DNA from: Anoplolepis gracilipes
Lineage: Eukaryota > Arthropoda > Insecta > Hymenoptera > Formicidae
Length of the DNA stretch: 64,000 nt
Assembly: GCF_047496725.1 (NCBI RefSeq)
Contig: NC_132971.1
Coordinates: forward strand, 6,622,501-6,686,500
Direction of reading: 5' to 3'
Shown piece after piece: positions 12,501 through 25,907 of this stretch. Made by a program: the position numbers and the translations under genes. Numbering within the stretch: position 1 is the first letter of the stretch; each line of letters starts with the position of its first letter. The notes below the pieces were generated by a model, which was given only the letters and a program-made list of their open reading frames with translations, was not told the origin of the DNA and made no database searches.

Positions 12501-15500
12501 ATAACAGTAATATATTTTGCAATGTATACATATATGTATGCTTTCGCGATCGTTAAAGAAGTCGGGAATATTAAACGATCTTGTGGAGCAACGCGTTAAG
12601 AGAGAGAGAGAGAGAGAGGGGAGGAAGGGGATGGCTATGCTCAATAAGGGGGCCATTCGTAAAAACGCGTACCCGCGCGTTGGAAACGAAGGTGTCCCGT
12701 AGAGGGGCCCGTATCTCCTAAGGGAGAAGAAGGCATACGTGGCGATGCATCACCGCGTTGCACCCCACGCGGCGCATCCCGGTATATTAGTCACCGGAGA
12801 ACGCGCACCAACCGCCGCGACCAAATTGAGTCTTTGCCATAAAGTAAGTCGTAAAAAGGGCGGCAGTCATGGGGAAATGCTCGCGCGCGGGAGAGAGATA
12901 AAAGGAGGGAGAGAAATCGCGAAAAGACCACGAACCGAGAGGAAGAAGGGGGAAGCGCGCGGACATTCAAATTTATGGTAATGCTCGGACGCAGGGTTAT
13001 CGATCTCGGTCTTTCTCCTTCTTTCTTTCTCGCTTCTTGTCACCGCCATTATTATTAATATCGTTCCTGTTGTTATTCACGTACTGCCCGCTCGGGCACA
13101 CAGTAGGAATCGCGGATCGAGTGAGATTTCACATGAATTGCGGGTGATCGGGGAATTTCGTGAATATTATTTTCTCTCAAGTATTTTTAACGCTACGGAA
13201 CATTAATCTATCGGCAAAATATTCTCGGCGGGTGATTATATAAATTATTACGTGTCACAGGTGACATTTCCCTCTCATTGTCAGTTGTTCCGTATTGTAA
13301 TGACGAAAACAAGTCGCGATACAAATTGCGTATGTGTGACGGAAAAAGGACATTCAAATTGTCGCTAAATGATGCATCTCTCCTCGGAAATACGCCGGTT
13401 CGATATTTATATTCGCGCGCATCTCGAATCAAAACAATTTGGCGACGTAACGCGGCAGATTTGCTCGCGGTATATCCCCCGCGTTGAATTACGTTACAGC
13501 CGCGCGAGATCCCATATTTCTTGTCAAATGATATAGCACCGTTGTTATATGGCCGAGTCATGTAAACTTGGCTCGCCTGCATCTGCCCCGTCGGCGTGGT
13601 AATACGACTCAAGTGGAATACACCGATGGCACTCGCAAGAGGGAGAAGCGATGGAGAGAGAAACAGAAGGAGGAAGAAGAGTGATGTAGAGAGGCAGAGA
13701 GAGAGAGAACGAAAATAAAAGAAAAAGAACCGACACGCGTTATGACTTTATGGCGTTATATCCTGCCACGAAATTGGAGGTCCTAATCTTTTGTCTTACC
13801 GATGCGGCCGCAGCGAGGAGAGTTTTTGTTGCCCAATTTATGGTTGTTAAGATTTAACATACGGCAATATAGTCACACAAGGTGCGATCGTAATATCGTG
13901 AGCCACGAAAAGCGGCACGCAACGTGACGAGTGAACCGGTGGACGATTATCCACGTACAAGGAAATTAAGAAACTTACCGTGTACATCTGCTCGAGTATA
14001 TACTTTTTGAATTATACATATATACGAGTTTATAGGAAGAATCTCTTCATGTTTTTTTTTTTTTTTTTCTTAAAAATAGATGTGTAAAATATTTTTTGCA
14101 TCTATGAGAATATATAGATCCATGATAAGGAACGAGGCGAGGGAGCCTCACGCTACCTTGGAATTTCATTTCGCTCTCGTTGCTTGAATTTTAATCCTCG
14201 ATGGCCGTGCGTGCCGCGAGTGCGTGTTTGTTGCCAACAGACCGGAAGGACGTGGGTCAGGTGAGAGCGTCCGTCTCCCTCGGCCAGCCGAGTCTGGGTG
14301 GTCTCGTTTTAAGGTTCGAGGATTTTTATTGATACATCAAAAACAAATACTTTTTATTCTAGGCTTTCATATTAATCGATAATCCTTTTCATACGCTGAG
14401 CGTTTTGAAATGAAGGAACGCAACGTACGATTTATGGCAGCTGTCAAACAGACACAGATTTTCGACGTAACGTGAATATATACCTAATACTTCTCTCTCT
14501 ATTGTATTATATAACAACTTATTCCAATATTTATCGTCCGTGCCGTATCCCCCAAAACTTTAACCGGCTGCAAACTACCGAGTAAAGTTTATCCTCTCTC
14601 CGGACGAAGAGGGATAGAGCAGTGTGAGCGCGATCCATTGTCGCTCCCGCTCCTCCTCCCCTCACAGAGAACCATGTATTTTCATTGAAACTCCACCCAC
14701 CGCAAAAGTACCATTGTTCGAATATTCAAAACGGAGACGTCCATTGTGGTACGTTAGAATAGGCACAATGTGGTTCCTCTGTTGCGGCTTGCGCGCGTGC
14801 TGCGACTTACAACTCGTCCGTGACTTTTTTAAAATCCGCGCGATGCCGAAAATAAAAGCCGGGAGAGATTCGCAAACAGGTGCGCGCGTTGTTGTAACCT
14901 TCGATATACAACGGCCCGGTTGAATATCGCATCGTTCGTACGACCGAGCGCGATGATATTACCTGTCGATCTCTGCGGAATATTGAGCGAGGACGATTTA
15001 TCGAATCGAGGATGGTGAAACTCGGGTTTCTTTGAACAATGAACGTGCTACGACGTTAAAATGGTCTCTTTTTATTCACAGATTTTTATCGCGAATAAAA
15101 CCGAAGGAAAGTAACGCTGCGACTATAACGTGTTTTATAATTGAGGTAGACGGAGAAAGAAAGTATGATACGTGCACACGTGGAACATAATAATCTTCCT
15201 TTTAATATTATAATACGTGAATTTATGTATAATGCGATAGACAATATTATTAATAATAAAATAATAATAATAATAGCAATAATATTATCAAGATATTTTT
15301 TAATAATAATAGCAATAATAATAATAGATATATATATATATTCTGTTTATATTCACATTCAGAGCTATGTACAGTTTAATTACTTTACAATCGAAGTACG
15401 AACAAGCGAATAAAACTTGATAATTCTAGTATATATCTGTATCTCATTATACCTGTACTATTCACAACAAATAGATTCTCTCACGAGGGTGCGACAATGT

Positions 15501-15628
15501 ACACAAAACGTGCGTTTTATATATTTATATGTATATTTATATTTTATTAATATATTTATAGTTTATTTACCCTTCGCCTTCGTTAAATTATCCGCGCAAA
15601 GCGGTATACACTCGACCCTCGTTTTCTT

Positions 15629-15631
<3 letters not shown>

Positions 15632-15704
<73 letters not shown>

Positions 15705-15743
15705 ACTCACTCACTCACTCACTCACTCACTCACTCTCACTCT

Positions 15744-15794
<51 letters not shown>
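15632..15794. repeat. Compound (CT)n-(ACTC)n-(CT)n microsatellite
   Basis: CT repeat to about 15699, then about nine ACTC units, a short C-rich break, then CT again to 15794. The plus strand frame through it is only Leu/Ser/Thr/His repeats. Confidence 0.95.
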
Positions 15795-15800
<6 letters not shown>

Positions 15801-16788
15801 GATTATATTTACAAAAAAAACGTTACCGTATCTATATAATTATACTATAATATACGTGTGTCAGCGAATGCACGAGCACCGACAGTCCTCGTTAAAGTAT
15901 ACCGATACCGCGAACGCTTTGTGTATGTGTGTTATCATTTCCTCTCTTCTTTTTCTTCTTTTACTTTTTTCCCCTTCATTGAACTCTCTCGTTTTATCAC
16001 AGATATAAATAAATGTATTCTTTACAAAACAATGTACAATATTTCATTCGATACATCCTCGACCGTCGACCATGATTCTCGCGCTCACTCTCGTTTACAT
16101 TTACGCCAAGGTACAAAATAATAAGTCGTGAAACTTCTTTCTTTTTTTTTGCTTCTTTTTTCTCCAAAACGCGACAATAACTCGCGTTGAGTGAATTCTT
16201 CGAAAAGACGGACGATAATATACATATAATATAAAAAAATATCAACAATTTCGAGCACCGTGCACGCCGCATTTCGATTTCTCTTATGCTACGCATCCGC
16301 GATGACTCGCCTGTATATTTTGTACAACTTTTCAAACTTATTAACCTTCCCTATCCCTTAAAAGTAAAAGTTTACATTAACACGACTAATTAAGCAACAA
16401 AAACTTAAAATTGTTCCTAAATAAAAAAAAAATTAATAACTGCAGAGAAAAATACAATAAAATATAGCATTAAATAACAATCGTAAAACATCTAAAATAA
16501 GTGGAAGGAATAGTATTGTACGATTCTTTGTCTCTCGACTCTGTCTGTCTTTGACTCTTGAGATGCGCGAGTGCACGGCTGTCGCGCGAAAAGGGACGAA
16601 TTTGACTCTTAACGATTATTATCCCATCTCTCTCACACCGCGTGTCTCTCGCCTGCTGATAATATTACTATACGCGTCAGCGTGTGTCACGTCATACAGA
16701 CTGCATTCGTACGATTCACTCATATATTTATACTTATAATGTAGCGATGTATACTTTTCACGGCGGAGGTTCTCTCTCTCTTTCTCTC

Positions 16789-16831
<43 letters not shown>

Positions 16832-19800
16832 CTCTGCAAGATCCTTGGACGCGTCACGCCGATAAAATTTCGTGATGTAGTAGGTACAGCCTTAAGATCT
16901 ACGGCCTAGAGATACTTGCGCGTGTCACCGTGTGTGTAATGCGTAGGTGTATTATTTATCATGCCATCTCTATATGCGGGTATTCGGGTATACGTTAATA
17001 TTTCATTCAGATAATTGAAGGAGTTAGTGGTAAGTTTAACGATAGAGTAGCTTTGTAATGTAATCTGTCTCTCGTTTACGTTTTTTTCGCCTTAAGCCTA
17101 CAACAGGTAGATCAAGTTCTTTTTCTATCTCGATGATATCGCGCGACTTGGTAGCTCCGTCCCGTCGAAATCTCTCTGTCGAATTATGAGCGATTTCGTG
17201 CGACGATCGTTAAGAAAGATTCCGTTACATACTTCGTAACGAAAGAGTGCTATTTTGCACGTTGCCCGTGTGATTAGCGATTGCAGAAGAGGCACATCGT
17301 TTGTCCGCCAAGATACAGCAGAATCTCAAACGATCCGCCTTTCCATCGGAGGTATATATGTACACGCGTGTATTTTCATTGCGACACCGATATTCTCGCG
17401 ATTAGCGCCCTTTATCTTTATTTACAGAATCAACGACTCTACGCGCATTCCGAGAACTCGTCTTCGCGGAAAAACGCTGAATGATCGGCAATGAAACGTT
17501 GACGTGTGTATGTGCGTGCGCGCGCGCGCACGAATGTACATGTGAAAATGATGCACCAATGAACGTCGAGGATGATCGCGGAAAGGTCGTTCGTCGATCA
17601 ACCGATCTGGATGACTTTGACGGAAGCGTACTTTTATAGACGAGCGAGGATCGCTCGCGCATCGCTACTTTCTTAAAATGGATCAGTGAACATGTCACTG
17701 ATTAAAGCAGTGACAAATTTCAAGAATAGAAAATTTTATATATATATATATATATATATTTGTTTGTGTTTTAATTGTCAGCAACTGTAGCAACATACAT
17801 TGCTCACAATTAAATTGATTGAATTTAAAATTTAAAATTTATTAAAGTATGTTCTTATTAATTTTATAAATAATAATACTTAAAATGCTTATTTCCAATA
17901 AAAACACTCACGCTTTGCTCCAAGTTGTTTTTACTAATTATGACAGTAAGATTTCACAAGAAAAGTCATTAGTTGGTTTTTTTGTTCTCAGTGAAATTTC
18001 ACTGTTCGCCGCTTATCAGTGATAATACACCGATTTCCATTTAAGAGAGTACGCTCCTCTCGCATTGCTTTCCTCTCGCCGTCAACCAGATCGGTCGGTG
18101 GTACCGATCGAAAGCATGGCGGCGGCGCTCTCGCTAGCAGCGAAGAGGTAAGAGAGCGCGTCGGACGTAAATCCGAGCGCGTCCCTATACTTTCTTCTTA
18201 CCCGGCCGCGGTGTCACTTCGCCGTTCGTACGTAGCCGTGCGTAAGCAGGCACTTTGACGTAATTCTCCTAATTCCTAAATCTCCTCTAAGCCGCTTCCT
18301 CCCGCCTCGCACACTACCGCGCTCCTCTATCCTTCCTCTCCTGTCCCAGCCCCCGCTCCCCCCCTCCCGCGCCAGTCTTTCTCTGCCCTCTCATACGTCT
18401 TTTCCTAGTCGTGCGTTCCAGAGGTCGAGGAACGAGATTTATGTATCTCGAAGAGTCGAGCACCTTCCTTCCTTCCTGTGCTTGCCCCTACTCGTTTTGC
18501 ACTTCTTTCTCTCGCTCTTTCCGCGAGGTCGAGATAACGCTAATAAATCCCGAGACCACTCAGGAGCGCGTATTTACAGTCCGGCCGCAGAACTTCCACG
18601 CAGGACTCTTCCTCAACGGCGCCGCTTTATTCTGTAACAGAGAAATGGAAATGGTCTTAGAGATCAACGCCGTCATGCTCATTTCCTTTTCTTTTCTGTA
18701 AAGTTCATAGAAAAAGGAATTCGCAGTTACCTGATTGTTCGTAAAGACATGTCTACACCGTTTTAGAGCAAATGTTACGTTTGAATCAAACAGTCACGTT
18801 TCAACAATATTGAGCGTATATATCAGGTACCTTTCATGCATTCGCATAACAAATTATGAAGATTGTTGAGTTCTCGAATAATTACGGTCTATTTAAAAAA
18901 ACGGGGCAAAGGGAGAAAAAGATTAACAAGGAAGGTCTCAAGTGCTGACGTACGAATCGATAAGACCGTAACAATCGCATTTATAAGCTCGTTCAATAAT
19001 CGGATAACCGGTTTAAATTGTCACGATACTTGTGAAAATGTCACGTTTATTCTCGTTAAACTCGCAACCAAACCATTGTATTACTGTACACGCGTTTACC
19101 TTCATAAATGATTGTCGCGTGTGTCCAAGCATACACGTTTTATTTAATATTGTCAATACCCGAATACCCGATAATTTTGGATATTACAAAATGTTTCTTA
19201 ATTCATGCCCACTAATTACAGAGCGCTAAATTTAATGAAAAATATGTATTGATACATCGAAGTATCCGAGTATATTGCCTGTGATTTTTATACTCGGGTA
19301 CCCGGGTAATCCAAAATAATTGAATAGTGGTCAATATTCACGAATTTGGCTATAATTAGAGGTATCCGATTGCTCGAGATAACCCCATTTATACTGATAG
19401 CATTAATTCGGCTGGACTCAGATTCCGGGAATGCCTGCTCATTACGTATTGCGCTACTATTTTCACAACTCTGGATAATTGGTATCGTGACAACGATTGT
19501 GTCAGTGTTAATAAACGATATGTCGCGCGTGTGTGCATGCCGCATGAGATAAAATGCAATCGTTATGCAAAACACGCTACTCACCCGGCCATTACTGTAT
19601 GCGTATCGTAACGCGTATCGCGGCGCTTACGCGGGCATTTATGCGCCCGTAACTGTTGGCGACAATTGTCAACTATTTCCGCGTGACGCATTTCGATTGA
19701 CACGCGTATTATACAACAAGGACTTTAATAGCAAATACGTACGTCGCAAATACCGGCGAGAAATATTAGTATCTCGGTGAAAGATATTAGATGTTTTAAT

Positions 19801-21491
19801 CTCCCTCTCCGAGTGTAGAAGTCTCAAGTGAAAATTCGCACAAGAATTTTACCAACCCAACCGTACAAATTAATGATTTTTACTTTTCAAATTGATAAAG
19901 TTTGTTGGCGATCAAAATTCCTAGATAATTGGCCATTAGCTGGACTCTATGCACAGTCATAGTGATGGATTGACATTTATATCGATACTCGATTACTATA
20001 TCTTTCCCGATGGACGTAAGTCCGTTATATGTGTCAATACGATCGATACGACCGATATATTGTTTTTACCGTACATCTGTCGTTGTACTATATATATATA
20101 TATGAGTATTGCGCGAAATAAACATTTGTCATATTGATTGTAATCGAAACTTCATCGAGACTAATTGCCTTCCTAAGTGCGTATACATGTTGACTCTGAC
20201 AGTTCTTTTTAAAAGACAGTTTTCACTTTCACTTTGCCTGTATTTAGAATGTTCAAAATCGAGAGACAACATCCTTACATGGTGCGTCCCACGAATGTAA
20301 ATTGCGTAAGATAAGAATATTAAAATTATTATAAAGAAAGAAATACAGAAATTATATATCTTTTTAATCTTAAATACGTGAATTGTAAAATTTTCAGACA
20401 GCAGTATTTTTTAAGACTTTCTGAAGTTGAATCATTTTTTAAAGAAGATGAGGCCGCATTTTCGAATGATGTTGATCAGCGATACGTTCAAATTAATCGT
20501 GTTTTGATAACATCTACAACAATTATGCAGACACGTATGAATGAGATTTCCGTGACGTGCGATTAAAGAAGATTAAATTTTGATATTTCTTTCGAAACTG
20601 TTGATCGCTATCGCCTTTATATATTTGAAAACTATATTTCGAGTCATCTATTCTATCTGTCATATTCCCTTCTCTTCTTTTTTTCTAGTCTTTTTCACCC
20701 ACTGTAGCCTGATCCTCGTTCGTTCGTCGGACCGCGAAATGACATCCACGCGTCGCCGTCGGTCTGGATGACAAATGTCACGCGATTATGCGGCAAGTCG
20801 GTCGAAAGTTTTGCAGTGACATCTGGATGTTACATACGGATGTTACAACCACCACCGCGACGAACGATAAACATTTATGCGATTATCAATATACGCTACG
20901 TTCTCTCGTTTTTGCTCTCCATCGTTACGAAACTCAAAGCAATCTATTTAGACAATTAAAAAACATCGCGCACACTTTTATCGATAAATCGTTATTATCA
21001 GCGCGTCGATTGCGACCTTGTCACAGTAGAGAAGAGGAAATAATACTTATGATTAGTAATCGATTAGTTAACATTATCAAAAAATTATTCTACTCTAATG
21101 AGCACAAAATTGACTTCGATATTAAATTGCTTTTTTCTTCTTTCTTGTAAGAATGTAATCTTAATCAAAGGAGAGATAGAGGAAAATTCGATTTGATATT
21201 GATTTCGTTATTCTGAGAAAAGTCATAATCGAAGTGTATTTCCTCTTTATAAACGCAAAACTGTTTTTGTACCTGTTGATTTTTTCTCGATGCTCTATAG
21301 AAACCTGTTTATTCGTTCCACGTCATCTTTAACGGTCCAAAAGTTATGCAACAGTATTTCATGATAAAATCATCAAATATTCACACTATTCATCTACGAA
21401 ACACTTTACACACACATACACATGCACAAACTATCTCTTTGTAATTATTAATTTATAAATTAAATCAAATGCAGTTGCTTCTCTTTAAATA

Positions 21492-21496
<5 letters not shown>

Positions 21497-21532
<36 letters not shown>

Positions 21533-21572
21533 GCTCTCACTCTCTCTCTCTCTATTATATATATATATATAT
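21497..21572. repeat. Compound (CT)n / (AT)n microsatellite
   Basis: CT repeat with CACTCG interruptions, followed by TATTATATATATATATAT. Confidence 0.9.
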
Positions 21573-22254
21573 TTGTATTCAAAAGATTACGGATACAAGA
21601 TTAAGATTTCAGGATAGCGTTCCCCTCGTGCGCATGAATTCTCACCGACAATGGTGATTTATTTACAAGATCTCGCGAGGGACGAAAGTCACATCGATTA
21701 CTCTTGGAAGGAGAATCAGTCCAATGTTATATCGTAATTTAATGGTCGTCCTGCTGGAAAAGATCGGGAGGAAAATCTGGCGTCGATCGCTAGAAAACCA
21801 GACTGCGGGATAAAACGGAAGGGTCTCGAAATTCGACGCGATAACGCGAATTTCATTGCCGCGAATTTTCTCCGCCGCCAGATATCGCGCGGAACAAGCG
21901 AAATACTCTCGTAAATGGCAACGTGCCATCGTGTAATTATTACGCTGCTTTCGTGTGGCCGGCCGCGGATAATGCTCGCATAATAATGCAGAAGACAGAC
22001 CGGCATGAAATTATAAACATCAAACAATCATTAATTCAAATGAAAGCACCAGGTTGCGGGAATTTTAATAATAACTCACGCTGATAGTCCCTCCCTCCCC
22101 CCTTTCGCCTCTTCTACCTTAACATTATGTATTTTTAAAGGAGAGGTTAACATTCTGCTCGCGTATATCGACGCGAATTATAATTTGCTCGGAAAATTAT
22201 AATAACAACGCGTATGTATACGCGTTTTTATAATGATTTAATTATAACATGTCT

Positions 22255-22290
<36 letters not shown>

Positions 22291-22516
22291 AAGATAAGAG
22301 TGTGTTTATTTTATAACTCTATTAATAATACCGTTAAACATACACGAGACGTAGTGTAGAGTATTTACGTGGTAATGTGTAAGAGCGTAAGGATAACGAA
22401 GATCTTTTTACGAGGGCGATCATCATATCGAAACGCATCATTTTTTTAATAAGCCGAGATAGTATCTCTCGCTATATCTGTCCGGTCTTAAAATTAACGT
22501 GTCAATTTATATTCAG

Positions 22517-22518
<2 letters not shown>

Positions 22519-22574
<56 letters not shown>

Positions 22575-22575
22575 C
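22519..22575. repeat. (GA)n microsatellite with poly-G end
   Basis: About 47 bp of perfect GA repeat runs into a G run, at the edge of a CpG-rich block that continues to about 23300. Confidence 0.95.
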
Positions 22576-24549
22576 GAGAGAAAGAAGAGCCCGTCGGGCT
22601 GCGCGCTGCGATTTTATTCTCAATCAATAACATTTGCATCCGACCGGCTGAACTAGCGAGTCACGAAATCACGTGAATGATAGCGATGCCTCGTCTCGTC
22701 AGGGTCGGAAGGCGGCGATGCGTGGTCTCCGATTAGCAACTCGAACCGTCCTGGCGCGCATCTGGGAACGTAAATAAACCGGGGCTACCGTTTTCGGGAG
22801 GAGATTTCGCACGCCAAGACAGCTGTACGCGCGATAAACACTCGAAATGAGAATGGAGGTCGAGGACAAAGAAGGACGAGGCGTGTGTCGACCTGACTAA
22901 AACGACCGACGATGGAGAGACCGGGAATTCCAGAAACGCGCGCGTTTCTCAAAGAGTCACCGGCGACGCTTTCTTCGTGAGTGGAAAAAGAGAGGAACGG
23001 GACAGGGAGAAAGGAAACCGCGGCGACGTGTTCGAGGATTTATTAAGAAGATACCTGAATCTCTTCCCGCCGCAGTCCGGAATCTCGAAACCGTTAAAAG
23101 ATCGCCTATCCTCTCTCGCCTCTGGCGGATGTGTGCACGGTGGTCGCGAATTTTAATGCAGATGCCGTGAGATCGTGTAAATATCGCTTAGTTGGAAGGC
23201 GATGATCGTTAGAAGGAGCCAGCCTCCGACCAGGCTCCTTCACGTCCTAATAACGATTAAACATCCCCGCGCTAATTGGCAATTATAGGGCACGGGCGAG
23301 AGAGAGCTTCTTGTGCTCTCTGTTCCCCCCTCTCTCTCTCTCTCTCTCTCTCTGTACATTCTGCGATTGGGAAGAGGACGAAACAAGGAGCAAAGATCGA
23401 GTCTATCCCTGATGGTAGGTACTACAAAAAGCGCTGCGTCTCGCGCGACTCACACTTTCGTATACCTGTGCCCCAGTGTATACGAAGAGGGAAGAGGCTG
23501 AAAGATCGAGGATGGTCATCGGATGGAGCGGATGTTGAGAGCGGAGAGAAGGGAGTAGCATTATAAGCGCTGTGAACGCACCAACGCGTTTAGTATACAC
23601 ACACATATACCCGCGCACACACCTACACAGATGGGAAGGAGGAGAGGGGCGGGGGAGAGGCGAAGTGACGACAGCGAAAACTAGTTTATTTGGAACGTGG
23701 CTATAAATTAGGATCAGATCGCCGCGAGATAAGAGAGTACCGGCTAACACCCGGTTTCCTCCGAAAAGGCGACCCTCCTCACCCCTTTATCCTCCGCCCC
23801 CATTCCTTCTCACCGGCCTTTTTACTTCGCGTCCACGTCGTGGCATCCCACAAAGACAACGACGACAGACGTTTTTCGCAGCTTCGATGGGTCGCCCTGA
23901 CTTCGCTCGTGATTCTCTCGAATCTCCATCACTTTGTATCGCACAGGCGATATTTCGGAATAATTTTTTACATTTTCGCAAATCTCCTCCCGCCTTAGTG
24001 TTGAAAAAATTTTTTATTTTATTTTTGTTTCAACTTACTGCGAAACTTATTTTTCAACACTCATTGTATGAAAGTCAAATAAATTTAAAATACTTGTTCT
24101 ACATTATCTATGTAAATAAAAATATATTCCACGACACAAACTTTCCACGCAACAATCTCGAGCTTGTCGAACGGATCCTCATCGGATTGAAACCGGGAAA
24201 TATATTTTCACAGGAAGAGCGATCGGGGACTCCTTTACGATTTCGACGAATCAGATAACCTTCAAAGACTTGCGCTCGTACCGCGAGAAGCGCGTTACAG
24301 ATACCACGGGAGAATTCGCCGAGAAGAATGAAGGAGAATGAGACCGAGGAGGGTAAGCCCTGGAGATGAATCCCGCGAATCGTTTGTAAGGAAACGAGCG
24401 AACAGTCGTTTCGACCCTCCCTTTATTCACAGCCGCGAATGAGAAGACGAAGACTCCAGCTTTGCTGGAGATATTTTAACGATCATTTCTTGACTATTGT
24501 GAACAACCGCTTCTCTATTTTTCTGCCGACTCGTACGCAAGTTCTGTAC

Positions 24550-24578
24550 TAAATGCGTTTGTCGTACAAACGCATTTA
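24550..24578. repeat. Perfect 13-bp stem-loop
   Basis: TAAATGCGTTTGT (24550-24562), loop CGT, then the exact inverse ACAAACGCATTTA (24566-24578). No T run or gene end adjoins it, so a terminator role is not suggested. Confidence 0.85.
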
Positions 24579-25807
24579 TTCCTTTGAATTGAAATTTGGT
24601 AGAAATGGCGCAGTTTTTTATTTAGAAACCTTCTTTTGAATAAAATAATAAGATTTGCGCGCAATTTATATGCCCGATAAATTTGTATGTAAATCGTTCG
24701 TCCGATGCGATATATGTAATTTAGATAAAATTTACAACGCGACTGTGGTGAACGTTGGCACTTTTTACGAAAGCTTCGAGGTGTCCATCTTAAGCTTAAA
24801 GAGACCTAAACACGAGACCGGACCCCAGTCGTCCGTTCGGTCACCAACGCGACAGGTTGAGGTGTGTCCGAGTATATATTTCCAACACATGTGGGCGCGC
24901 ATACATACATACGTAAGAAGCTACGGTCAACCTACGGTGTGGTAAGAGAAAGACGCGGTTAGCCAGTGGTGATTCCATTCACTGATTGAAATCTCCGTCC
25001 ATTTGTCACTGTCAAGGAGGTGGCGATAGCCTCTTTCTCCCTATTTCTCTATCTATCTCTCTCTTTCTTTCTCTTCAGCCTCTCGACTGTGGTTACCCAT
25101 ACACGCTACTTCGGTGCACGATACCATTATTATTTCAACTCGAGTCGACCGGCTTAACGACACGCCAATCGACACGCCGGATATTAATTTCTTATCGATT
25201 GTTCCCGAAGTGTCCGCGCGCGAGTTTGGTACAACAGAGTTCAACAACAGTTTGACCGTCGTGCCTTTCGCCATTCGCGCAAGCGAGAATCCTTGTATCG
25301 ATTTTCGTGCCGATAAGCCGGTCGGTCATGTACCGTTGCTTCGGACAACTTGCCTTTTTTCTGTCTGTTCCCCTCTTCCTCCTTTTCTTCTTTGCTCATC
25401 TCCATCAGAGACTTTTTTACAATCGACAGTTAAATTACGAATATAACTCATTGTGACATTAACGTGACTATAATGTACAGACCGATTGTGGATTTTGACG
25501 TCAGTTATTATGTAGAAAATTTGAAATCTTTCGACGCATGTGCAATATTGTTCGTAGAACAAGGAATAGCGTCGCAAAAAGCAAAGATCGTAAGCAAAAA
25601 AAAATAAAATTGCCTCTTACCTTGAGAAAGACCGTCGTTCTGGATTTTTATCTTGGCTCTTTTAAACTGGCGACACGTAGCCATTACCCATTGATTGCGA
25701 GCTGAAACAAAAGATGCATATTTTCTATTTTTTTTTTCTTATATCTTATAAATATATTCTTTTCAAAGAGAAAGAATATTTTTTTAATTCTGTACATCGA
25801 ATAAAAG

Positions 25808-25907
25808 TTTATTTATCTCATTTGCGATTTATTATACGGATACACTGACAGTATTTAATATTAGCGACAAAATGACATTACATCCAACATACATCAGCAT
25901 TGAGCAC
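25808..25907 (-). terminator. Short 3' UTR with two candidate polyadenylation signals
   Basis: Downstream of the stop on the minus strand, AATAAA hexamers lie at 25828-25833 (within ATAATAAATC) and 25808-25813 (within GATAAATAAAC). They would give a 3' UTR of about 100-130 bases. Longer forms cannot be excluded: developmental genes often have distal polyadenylation sites, and the region below is AT-rich with further AATAAA motifs. Confidence 0.4.

Larger units (their letters stand above)
9540..25800. other. 3'-flanking region, proximal part: no gene recognised
   Basis: No exon is supportable in this stretch. AT-rich parts are about 9540-10300, 10890-11260, 11700-12060, 15160-15560, 16340-16510, 17730-18000 and 20300-20400. 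CpG-rich unique parts are about 10480-10880, 12060-12300, 12540-13950, 14150-14330, 14530-15000, 18000-18700, 21600-22000, 22590-23900 and 24220-24440. Simple repeats include GA at 12599-12617, the compound CT/CACT tract at 15632-15794, CT at 16770-16835, AT near 17737-17760, CT/AT at 21497-21572, GA at 22256-22291 and 22519-22565, and CT at 23330-23353. Open frames here are mostly under 125 codons, show no recognised domain and lack supporting splice structure. Confidence 0.55.

Noticed and set aside
15160..16740. AT-rich stretch with 3'-UTR-like motifs (TGTACAAT, AATAAA)
   Set aside because: No coding exon can be linked to it on either strand, and such words are expected in AT-rich DNA. A very distal Iroquois 3' UTR cannot be judged from sequence alone.
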